Source: Deltaproteobacteria bacterium (GTDB lineage Bacteria; Desulfobacterota; Binatia; UBA9968). Taken from it: a DNA stretch of 5,080 nucleotides. The notes under the pieces were generated by a model. It saw nothing but the letters and a program-made list of their open reading frames with translations, was not told the DNA's origin and ran no database searches. Positions 1 through 5,080 of this stretch are shown here, in pieces. The stretch is from assembly GCA_020027655.1 (NCBI GenBank), contig JAHKKJ010000338.1:1-5080 (forward strand), written 5' to 3'. Made by a program: the position numbers and the translations under genes. Numbering within the stretch: the stretch's first letter is position 1; each line of letters begins with the position of its first letter.

Positions 1-1
1 C

Positions 2-1279
2 CGGCTGCTGGCGGAGGTGAGCGGAAAAAACATCGTGGTCACGGACGATGTTAACAGGAAGGTGACTTTACGGCTCGTCGAAGTGCCGTGGGATCAGGCA
101 ATGGATCTGATCATCAGCACGAATGGCTTGGGTAAGGACGAAATGGGAAGCGTGATTCGCATCTCGACAACCGCACGACTTGAAGCCGACAGAGTTCAGC
201 AAAAGAAAACTGAGAGAGCCAGAGAGGATGCGGAGCCGCTGCAAACCGTGTACTTCAATATCAATTACGCCAAGGTCAAAGATTTAGAGTCCAAAGTAAA
301 GACGTTATTGACGAAGCGTCCGGACGCCGCCTTGGTTATCGACGAGCGCAGCAACACGATGATGGTTCGCGATATCAAACAATCAGTTGATGACGTCAGC
401 GCCCTAATTGCAAAGCTTGATACCCGTACGCCGCAAGTCTTGATCGAGTCGAATCTGATCGAAACCACCCCGAGCTTCGCGCGCGCCTTGGGCCTCCGAT
501 TTCGCTTCAGCACCCCCGGCGGGACAACCATCAGCAACGCAGCCGGGGCACCGGAGCCCTATACTGCGTTTACGCCGCTATTCCCGAACACTCCAATAGG
601 GTTGGGTGGTAGCGTTTCGGTCATCCAGAATGCCGTCGGGGGAATTCGAGATCTAGCCAGTTCGTTGGAGGCGGCAGAACGAGAGGGCAATATACGAATC
701 ATGTCTCGACCTTCCGTGGTCACGTTGAACAATGTTGCTTCCACGATCCGGAGTGAACGAATCCTACGTATTCTGCTTCCAGCCTCCACGAACATCGCCA
801 CCGGAACCGGTTCTTCGGCAGCAGGAGCAGCCGTGGCGACGGAAAAGGTGCCGGTCGGGATCATCCTCACCGTTACGCCGCAGGTGTCGAGCGACGGTTA
901 CGTGCTCATGAATATTAATGTCAAGTCGAGCACTCTAGGCGCACAGTCACAGGGTTCGGTTATTCCCGATGAGCTCAACCGCGAAGCCGTGGCCAACGTG
1001 CTCGTGAAAGATGGGGAGACGATCGTGCTCGGCGGTATCTTGAAAGACACAAGCCAGGACTCGGAGAGCGGTGTGCCTTACCTGAAAGATATTCCGGTTC
1101 TTGGCTGGTTGTTCAAGAACCAACGTGTGCAGAAGGACTTCGAAGAACTTATGGTTTTTATTACGCCGCGCCTCACTTCTGCCGGATCAGAAAATCTTCC
1201 CGCTGCCGAACAGCTCTGGCGTGAGCAAATGAAACAGACTGAAGACGGTCAGGTGATTTTCCGCGCGCCAACCCCCTAG
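2..1279 (+). CDS. pilQ: Type IV pilus secretin PilQ, C-terminal part (5' end outside window)
   Basis: PilQ is the outer-membrane secretin: a multimeric gated channel through which the type IV pilus passes. The frame is open from base 2 with no stop, and the first codons already encode a conserved secretin segment (RLLAEVSGKNIVV). The GTG at base 17 is therefore an internal Val and the gene begins upstream. Numbering the 425 visible residues from base 2, residues 1-60 are the end of an N0/STN domain (VPWDQAMDLI). Residues 80-139 are an N1 (NolW-like) ring domain. Residues 155-391 are the secretin barrel, with SRPSVVTLNN (235-244), a Gly/Ala/Ser/Thr-rich loop (261-280), GETIVLGG (338-345) and the terminal signature VPYLKDIPVLGWLF (358-371). 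The protein ends with a tail of about 34 residues after TPRL. VPWDQAMDLI and GWLFK favour PilQ over GspD or PulD. pilM-P would be expected upstream, but this cannot be seen. The next gene is aroC, 32 bases downstream. Confidence 0.95.
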   Translation, partial: RLLAEVSGKNIVVTDDVNRKVTLRLVEVPWDQAMDLIISTNGLGKDEMGSVIRISTTARLEADRVQQKKTERAREDAEPLQTVYFNINYAKVKDLESKVKTLLTKRPDAALVIDERSNTMMVRDIKQSVDDVSALIAKLDTRTPQVLIESNLIETTPSFARALGLRFRFSTPGGTTISNAAGAPEPYTAFTPLFPNTPIGLGGSVSVIQNAVGGIRDLASSLEAAEREGNIRIMSRPSVVTLNNVASTIRSERILRILLPASTNIATGTGSSAAGAAVATEKVPVGIILTVTPQVSSDGYVLMNINVKSSTLGAQSQGSVIPDELNREAVANVLVKDGETIVLGGILKDTSQDSESGVPYLKDIPVLGWLFKNQRVQKDFEELMVFITPRLTSAGSENLPAAEQLWREQMKQTEDGQVIFRAPTP

Positions 1280-1311
1280 CCTGGCAGAACAGAATAGAGT
1301 AGGATACCCGC

Positions 1312-2508
1312 ATGTTGCGTTATTTTACTGCGGGTGAATCCCACGGACCTTGTCTGACCATGGTGATTGACGGGGTGCCGGCGGGATTTCCTATCGACGT
1401 AGGTCGAATCAACCACGATCTTTGGCGCCGCCAACAAGGTTACGGTCGGGGCGGCAGAATGCTCATTGAAAAGGACGAAGTCCAGATCCGCTCGGGAATT
1501 CGTTGGGGTGAAACTCTCGGCTCACCGATTGGCCTTGGCATTGAGAACCGTGACTGGAAAAACTGGACCAAGAAAATGTCGGCGGCTCCCGAAGACCGCG
1601 ATGAGAAGATTGCGGTCACCAAACCGCGGCCAGGGCATGCGGATCTTACCGGGGTTCTAAAATACGACCGTTCTGACATTCGCGATATCTTGGAGCGGGC
1701 CAGCGCGCGAGATACGGTGTCGCGCACGGCGGTCGGTTCCTTCAGCAAACAACTGCTCTCGCCCTTCGGCATCCGGGTCATGGGTTATATCCGCTCCATC
1801 GGCAATGTAGTGGCCAACTTGGACGGATTCGCTTACGAGGAAACCTACGCCCGGGCCGAGGAGTCGCCCGTGCGCACCGCCGACAAAGAGGCGGAAGACA
1901 AAATGATCACTTTGATCGAAGAGTGCAAGAAAGAAGGCAACACGCTAGGGGGCATTTTTGAGGTCGTGGCACTGGGTCTGCCGCCGGGACTGGGCACCCA
2001 TACGCAATGGGATCGCAAGCTCGATGGTCGATTGGCGCAAGCTCTGATGAGCATTCAGGCGATCAAAGGAGTCGAGATCGGGCTCGGCTTCGAGATGGCG
2101 CGGCGGCGGGGCTCCCAGGTCCACGACGAAATATTCTTCGATCCGAATAAAATGGTGACAGAGGGGACGCCCAGGATCGTGCCGACGGGCTTCTACCGGG
2201 GCAGCAACAATTCCGGCGGAACCGAAGGAGGGATGACCAACGGTGCGCCCTTGGTTGTCCGTGTCGCCATGAAGCCGATCTCGACGCTCATGAGTCCGTT
2301 GCAATCCGTCGATCTCCGGTCCAAGCAGCACGCGGACGCTTCGGTCGAGCGGTCCGATGTCTGCGCCGCCCCGGCCGCTGCTGTTGTCGGTGAATCCGTA
2401 GTTGCCTTCGAGCTGGCCAACGCCTTTCTGGAAAAGTTTGGCGGGGACTCGCTCCGGGAAATCAAGCGTAACTACGAAAATTACCTGGAACAGATCAAAA
2501 ATTTCTAG
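1312..2508 (+). CDS. aroC: Chorismate synthase
   Basis: Chorismate synthase catalyses the last shikimate-pathway step, the anti-1,4-elimination of phosphate from 5-enolpyruvylshikimate-3-phosphate (EPSP) to give chorismate. It needs reduced FMN and acts in the cytoplasm as a tetramer. All three family signatures are visible in the 398 residues: GESHGPCLTMVIDGVP (8-23, with catalytic-type His11), ERASARDTVSRTAVGSF (128-144) and RSDVCAAPAAAVVGES (347-362, with Asp349). RPGHAD (106-111) carries the second conserved His (His109), and SNNSGGTEGGMTNG (298-311) is the conserved Gly-rich segment near the flavin and substrate. The length is that of the longer, roughly 390-400 residue subgroup rather than the 361 residues of E. 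coli. The ATG start is supported by the usual MLRYFTAGESHG N-terminus and by AGGA at 1301-1304, seven bases upstream. It is followed almost without gap by aroK, which suggests co-transcription and perhaps translational coupling. Confidence 0.98.
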   Translation: MLRYFTAGESHGPCLTMVIDGVPAGFPIDVGRINHDLWRRQQGYGRGGRMLIEKDEVQIRSGIRWGETLGSPIGLGIENRDWKNWTKKMSAAPEDRDEKIAVTKPRPGHADLTGVLKYDRSDIRDILERASARDTVSRTAVGSFSKQLLSPFGIRVMGYIRSIGNVVANLDGFAYEETYARAEESPVRTADKEAEDKMITLIEECKKEGNTLGGIFEVVALGLPPGLGTHTQWDRKLDGRLAQALMSIQAIKGVEIGLGFEMARRRGSQVHDEIFFDPNKMVTEGTPRIVPTGFYRGSNNSGGTEGGMTNGAPLVVRVAMKPISTLMSPLQSVDLRSKQHADASVERSDVCAAPAAAVVGESVVAFELANAFLEKFGGDSLREIKRNYENYLEQIKNF

Positions 2509-2511
2509 CCC

Positions 2512-3036
2512 TTGGCAGAAAACTCTGTGCGAAATATCGCCCTGACGGGCTTTATGGCGGTTGGCAAAAGCGCGGTGGGTCGAACTCTGGCCCGCAAGCT
2601 CGGCCGCCGCTTCGTGGATCTCGACAAAATCATCGAGAAAAGCGAAGGGATGAAGGTTAAAGATATCTTCAGCCGGAAGGGAGAGAGCTATTTTCGGCGG
2701 GCGGAAAAGCAGGCGCTAGCAGAGGTTCTATTTCAGGAAGAGCAGGTGATCGCAACCGGCGGTGGAGTCGTGATAGATGAGGAAAATATTCGACTGCTTC
2801 GGGAAAAGAGTTTTCTGGTTTGCCTGACGGCGGCCCCGGAGGTGCTTTTGCGCCGAGCCGGGAAAAGCAGGCAACGGCCATTGCTGGAGAGCGGTGACCG
2901 ATCGCAGCGAATCGGGGAACTGCTGGCGCAGCGGGAAAAAAATTATGCACACGCTCACTTAGCCGTAGATACCAGCGACTTGACGGTGGAGCAAGTTGTG
3001 GAGAGAATCATTGAGCGATTCACCGCCGGGAATTGA
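2512..3036 (+). CDS. aroK: Shikimate kinase
   Basis: Shikimate kinase phosphorylates shikimate at the 3-hydroxyl with ATP, step 5 of the pathway. It is a cytoplasmic monomer of the P-loop NMP-kinase fold. From a TTG start at 2512 it has 174 residues, the usual family size. Visible motifs are Walker A GFMAVGKS (13-20), shikimate-binding DLD (36-38), FRRAE (61-65, the FRxxE motif), TGGGV (82-86), the lid arginine in RQRPLL (120-125), and Arg141 before NYAHAH in the adenine-side motif. An Ala sits in the P-loop where many homologues have Gly, but the GxxxxGKS pattern is intact. The start is uncertain. TTG 2512 lies 3 bases after the aroC stop; GTG 2527 is the other option and gives 169 residues beginning five residues before IALTGF. 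No ATG precedes the P-loop and neither start has a good Shine-Dalgarno sequence, so re-initiation after aroC is plausible. Confidence 0.96.
   Translation: MAENSVRNIALTGFMAVGKSAVGRTLARKLGRRFVDLDKIIEKSEGMKVKDIFSRKGESYFRRAEKQALAEVLFQEEQVIATGGGVVIDEENIRLLREKSFLVCLTAAPEVLLRRAGKSRQRPLLESGDRSQRIGELLAQREKNYAHAHLAVDTSDLTVEQVVERIIERFTAGN
3028..3031 (+). promoter_or_regulatory. Probable aroB ribosome-binding site (GGGA)
   Basis: GGGA lies nine bases before the ATG at 3041, inside the last codons of aroK. It is a modest match to the Shine-Dalgarno core. Together with the N-terminal family match it favours ATG 3041 over the in-frame TTG at 2996. That TTG has GGAG at 2988-2991 only four bases upstream and would add 15 residues with no likeness to AroB. 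Confidence 0.45.
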
Positions 3037-3040
3037 TTTG

Positions 3041-4117
3041 ATGCAAACTTTAACTGTAAACCTCGGGGACCGCTCCTATCCGATTTACGTCGGCGACGGA
3101 ATTTTGTCTAAGGCCGGGGATTTTCTTCAGCGCGCAGGGCTGCGGGGAAAGGTTGCGGTCATCACCAACCCTACGGTGGCTCAACTCTATCTTGACACGG
3201 TCCATGAATCGTTGAGTGGTGCCGGATTCGATGTGACGCCCGTGCTTGTTCCCGACGGGGAGCAGCACAAGGATCTGCGATCGCTGTCCGTCATCTATGA
3301 CCGGTTGATCGCGGAGCGGCTTGAGCGCCAGTCTTGTGTATTGGCGCTAGGCGGTGGAGTTGTCGGTGATTTAGCTGGCTTTGCCGCCGCGACTTTTCTG
3401 CGCGGCATAGCCTATGTGCAGCTGCCGACCACCCTGCTCGCTCAAGTCGACTCCAGCGTCGGCGGAAAGACCGGGGTGAACCATCAGGAAGGGAAAAATC
3501 TTGTCGGCGCTTTCTATCAGCCACGCTTGGTGCTAATCGATGTGGCGGTGCTGCAGTCGCTGCCGCGCCGTGAATTCATTGCCGGCCTGGCGGAAGTGAT
3601 CAAGTATGGCGTCATTGAAGATCCTGCCCTATTCAAATTGCTGGAAGAAGAAATTGGAAAACTCACCAGCCTGGATCGCGCCCTGTTGACGCAAGTCATC
3701 GCAACGTCGTGCGCTATCAAAGCGAAAATCGTCGAACAAGATGAGCGCGAAAATGACTATCGCGCGGTGCTCAATTTTGGTCACACGGTTGGCCACGCCC
3801 TAGAAGCGGCGACCCATTATCAGAAATACCTTCACGGCGAAGCCGTGGGAATCGGCATGGCTCAAGCTGCGGCGATTTCAGCGCAGCAAGGCTTTTGTGA
3901 TCAGCGCAGTCTCGAGCGAATTCGCAAGCTCATCAAGAAAGCGGGCTTGCCCTTGGAGATCCCACGTGAAGTGTCGATGCAAAACTTGATTCAAAGTATG
4001 GAAATGGACAAGAAATCAGCCGGCGGAAAGATCAAGTTCGTCATTTGCACAGGGATCGGCAAGACACGTTTTCATGCGCTGTCCCCCGGTGAGATTCTCA
4101 CTGCGCTAGGTGCTTAA
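3041..4117 (+). CDS. aroB: 3-dehydroquinate synthase
   Basis: 3-Dehydroquinate synthase converts DAHP to 3-dehydroquinate, step 2 of the shikimate pathway, using NAD+ as a recycled cofactor and a divalent metal (usually zinc). It is cytoplasmic. The 358-residue product has the normal length. Visible motifs are DGEQHK (72-77), the NAD-binding GGGVVGDLAGF (104-114), PTTLLAQVDSSVGGKTGVN (129-147), and the family metal ligands: Glu185 in AEVIKYG, His248 in FGHTVGH and His265 in LHGEAVGIGM. Lys188 and His252 also sit in active-site motifs. The ATG at 3041 is chosen because MQTLTVNLGDRSYPIYVG aligns with the usual AroB N-terminus and GGGA precedes it. The frame can be extended back to a TTG at 2996 inside aroK, but the added residues look unrelated. 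It starts 4 bases after the aroK stop, and aroK-aroB adjacency is common in Proteobacteria. Confidence 0.97.
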   Translation: MQTLTVNLGDRSYPIYVGDGILSKAGDFLQRAGLRGKVAVITNPTVAQLYLDTVHESLSGAGFDVTPVLVPDGEQHKDLRSLSVIYDRLIAERLERQSCVLALGGGVVGDLAGFAAATFLRGIAYVQLPTTLLAQVDSSVGGKTGVNHQEGKNLVGAFYQPRLVLIDVAVLQSLPRREFIAGLAEVIKYGVIEDPALFKLLEEEIGKLTSLDRALLTQVIATSCAIKAKIVEQDERENDYRAVLNFGHTVGHALEAATHYQKYLHGEAVGIGMAQAAAISAQQGFCDQRSLERIRKLIKKAGLPLEIPREVSMQNLIQSMEMDKKSAGGKIKFVICTGIGKTRFHALSPGEILTALGA

Positions 4118-4133
4118 ATACTTTTTCAGATCC

Positions 4134-4148
4134 GCGGAGACGCTCCGC
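4134..4148 (+). promoter_or_regulatory. Hairpin covering the aroQ Shine-Dalgarno sequence
   Basis: GCGGAG (4134-4139) and CTCCGC (4143-4148) are perfect reverse complements separated by the three bases ACG. The only good Shine-Dalgarno match for aroQ, GGAG at 4136-4139, lies inside the left arm. In the mRNA this would be a six-pair, mostly G-C stem that hides the ribosome-binding site. GGAG is 10 bases from TTG 4150 but 16 from ATG 4156. No run of T follows, so it does not look like an intrinsic terminator of aroB. A regulatory role is inference; a short palindrome can also arise by chance. Confidence 0.35.
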
Positions 4149-4155
4149 ATTGCTC

Positions 4156-4596
4156 ATGGCAAAGAAAAGAAAAATTTTAGTTCTTAACGGCCCAAATCTG
4201 AATCTATTGGGTAAGCGACAGCCAGAAATCTACGGCCGGCTCACATTGGATCAGATTAACAAGAAAATCCGTTCTCTAGCAAAGGAGCTGGGGGTAGAAA
4301 TCGATATTCGGCAGTCGAACAGCGAGGGAGACTTGGTGAATTGGATTCAAGAAGCGCCCAGGGAGTTTGGCGCAATCGTTATCAACCCGGCTGCGTATAC
4401 CCATTCCAGTGTGGCCATCAGGGACGCTATAACGGCAGCTGGAATTCCCGCCGTCGAGGTGCATATTTCCAACATCTACAAACGAGAGGAATTTCGCAAA
4501 CACTCCTACATCGCGGGCGCTGCGGTGGGACAGATTGCCGGATTCGGCGCGCAGAGTTACTTGCTTGGTCTCAGAGCCGCAGTAGAGCAGCTCTGA
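4156..4596 (+). CDS. aroQ: Type II 3-dehydroquinate dehydratase
   Basis: This enzyme dehydrates 3-dehydroquinate to 3-dehydroshikimate (step 3) through an enolate intermediate, using the type II trans mechanism. It is a small flavodoxin-like protein that normally forms a dodecamer in the cytoplasm. From ATG 4156 it has 146 residues, the family norm. Visible motifs are LNGPNLNLLGKRQPEIYG (10-27) with the lid Arg21 and catalytic Tyr26, QSNSEGDLV (53-61), INPAAYTHSS (76-85) with Asn78 and His83, EVHISN (101-106) with catalytic His103, and Arg114 in the segment before HSYIAGAAVGQIAGFG. Type I (AroD) is excluded because there is no Schiff-base-type barrel and the length is wrong. An in-frame TTG at 4150 adds only two residues and has better spacing from GGAG (4136-4139), so the true start may be 4150. 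It lies 38 bases after aroB and ends 9 bases from the opposing gene. Confidence 0.97.
   Translation: MAKKRKILVLNGPNLNLLGKRQPEIYGRLTLDQINKKIRSLAKELGVEIDIRQSNSEGDLVNWIQEAPREFGAIVINPAAYTHSSVAIRDAITAAGIPAVEVHISNIYKREEFRKHSYIAGAAVGQIAGFGAQSYLLGLRAAVEQL
4571..4596 (+). other. Inverted repeat at the aroQ stop codon
   Basis: TCAGAGC (4571-4577) pairs perfectly with GCTCTGA (4590-4596), leaving a 12-base loop; the right arm contains the aroQ TGA stop. A competing pair, GAGCAG (4585-4590) with CTGCTC (4602-4607), overlaps it and reaches the stop of the minus-strand gene. Neither is followed by a T run on either strand, so this is not a standard intrinsic terminator. It may be a 3'-end structure for the convergent transcripts or chance in coding sequence. 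Confidence 0.25.
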
Positions 4597-4605
4597 CGAC
4601 TCTGC

Positions 4606-5079
4606 TCATTCCAGAAATAACGAGCCTATGCTCAGGTTTTTTTGCCGCATTTCGTTGATCAATCTTTCCCTCTCTTTATCGAGTTCGATAGCTTGGTTTC
4701 GCAGATCGCTGAACTCTTTCTGTGCTTCGGTGTAGGGCAGGTTTTCGTACGTCGTTGGGGCCCGAGCGGGCGGGCGTTCCTCGGTTATGGTTGGGGGAAG
4801 GCTACTGAAAGGCGACGGCGTCAGTAATCTAACAGGCGCGGGTTCGCTGGGGTTGGAGGTCGCATCCCTAAAACGCGAGATAACATCCGCGCGGCTCGCC
4901 TTGATCTGTTCCTCGGTAGCCAATTGGCTTGGCTCCGGGCTTGTCGTTCCACGAAGCAACTGAGAATAACGATCCTGCACCTCCTTTAACTGACCGGTGA
5001 CTTCCATGAGCTTCTGCTGATATTCCTTTTCCTCTTTGGCCCTCTCCTCCTCCGGAGTGAGCGGCCTTTCGGCTGCCTG
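4606..5079 (-). CDS. Unrecognised coiled-coil, proline-rich protein, C-terminal part (5' end outside window)
   Basis: I do not recognise this gene. The minus-strand frame is open from the right edge of the window to a TGA at 4606-4608, giving 157 visible residues. The Met encoded at 5005-5007 has no upstream Shine-Dalgarno sequence and is preceded by 24 residues of the same charged helical character, so it is probably internal. Visible residues 10-43 are rich in Glu, Lys, Gln and Arg with spaced Leu, Val and Tyr, and look like a coiled coil (EEERAKEEKEYQQKL). Residues 44-115 are a low-complexity linker rich in Pro, Ser and Thr. Residues 116-148 form a second charged, probably coiled-coil helix (ELDKERERLINEMRQ), and the end is the short hydrophobic tail SIGSLFLE. 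No catalytic motif or membrane segment is visible. A structural or envelope-associated role is possible but rests only on composition. It converges on aroQ with a 9-base gap. Confidence 0.75.
   Translation of the reverse strand, partial: QAAERPLTPEEERAKEEKEYQQKLMEVTGQLKEVQDRYSQLLRGTTSPEPSQLATEEQIKASRADVISRFRDATSNPSEPAPVRLLTPSPFSSLPPTITEERPPARAPTTYENLPYTEAQKEFSDLRNQAIELDKERERLINEMRQKNLSIGSLFLE
4622..4643 (+). terminator. Weak candidate intrinsic terminator for the aro transcript
   Basis: Downstream of aroQ, a short inverted repeat is followed by seven T (4637-4643). The stem can be drawn as GAGC (4622-4625) with GCTC (4630-4633), or as AGCCT (4623-4627) with AGGTT (4634-4638) including one G-U pair. 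The T run is good but the stem is only 4-5 pairs, well below typical strength. The site lies inside the 3' coding end of the opposing gene, where the T run is read as Lys-Asn codons. Confidence 0.3.
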
Positions 5080-5080
5080 C

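Noticed and set aside
798..812. Palindromic ACCGGAACCGGT and GAACCGGTTC inside pilQ
   Set aside because: They are explained by coding of the Thr/Gly-rich loop of the secretin domain, with no sign of an operator or attachment site.
1945..2331. A 128-codon open frame on the minus strand inside aroC, plus other minus-strand frames of 60-115 codons inside pilQ, aroC, aroK and aroB
   Set aside because: They lie opposite genes with clear, full family motifs. Their products are Arg-, Ser- and Pro-rich without recognisable motifs, as expected for the antisense frames of GC-rich coding sequence.
1277..2520. Similar strings after the pilQ and aroC stops: TAGCCTGGCAGAA (1277-1289) and TAGCCCTTGGCAGAA (2506-2520)
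   Set aside because: Both include the stop codon and share only the eight-base TGGCAGAA downstream. Two copies this short, with different spacing, are not enough to call a repeat or a binding site.
4341..4827. Plus-strand open frames of 105 codons (4341-4658) and 61 codons (4642-4827)
   Set aside because: The first is mostly aroQ read out of frame. The second is the antisense of the coiled-coil gene. Neither product shows a family-like motif.
5044..5058. Minus-strand GGAGGAGGAG resembling a strong Shine-Dalgarno sequence
   Set aside because: No ATG, GTG or TTG follows at a suitable distance in the coding frame; the bases are codons for a run of Glu in the coiled coil.
1..5080. CRISPR arrays, tRNA or rRNA genes, insertion-sequence ends, riboswitches, or a defence or other new system
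   Set aside because: No regularly spaced repeats, transposase motifs, RNA-gene signatures or long intergenic leaders are visible. All but about 90 bases are accounted for by five conserved genes and one partial hypothetical gene.

Overview
The window reads as ordinary, well-conserved bacterial chromosome. It holds the 3' end of a type IV pilus secretin gene (pilQ), followed on the same strand by four shikimate-pathway genes in the order aroC, aroK, aroB, aroQ. The 3' part of an unrecognised coiled-coil protein gene converges on them from the minus strand. The secretin implies a diderm (Gram-negative-type) bacterium. pilQ next to aroK-aroB is a well-known arrangement in Proteobacteria. The version with aroC inserted and a type II dehydroquinase (aroQ) at the end recalls Geobacter-like, deltaproteobacterial-grade genomes and related phyla. 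That placement is from memory of gene order and is only tentative. Base composition looks like the mid-50s percent GC by eye and is even across the window, with no sign of recent transfer.

Layout: bases 2-1279 are the C-terminal 425 residues of PilQ, with the gene starting before the window. aroC (1312-2508) follows after 32 bases. aroK (2512 or 2527 to 3036) begins almost on the aroC stop. aroB (3041-4117) begins 4 bases after the aroK stop. aroQ (start at 4150 or 4156, end 4596) follows a short gap that contains a perfect 6-bp hairpin covering the likely Shine-Dalgarno sequence. The minus-strand gene ends at 4606, only 9 bases beyond the aroQ stop, and stays open to the right edge. No stretch over 40 bases lacks a gene, so there is no room for a hidden intergenic system.

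The aro genes supply steps 2 (AroB), 3 (AroQ), 5 (AroK) and 7 (AroC) of the route to chorismate. Steps 1, 4 and 6 (DAHP synthase, AroE, AroA) are not here and must be encoded elsewhere. The tight spacing suggests one transcript, possibly continuing from the pilus genes. PilQ and the aro enzymes have no evident functional link beyond co-transcription.

I found no convincing new system. The points worth a second look are the hairpin over the aroQ ribosome-binding site, the uncertain starts of aroK and aroQ, the weak terminator candidates at the convergent junction, and the unidentified coiled-coil protein.
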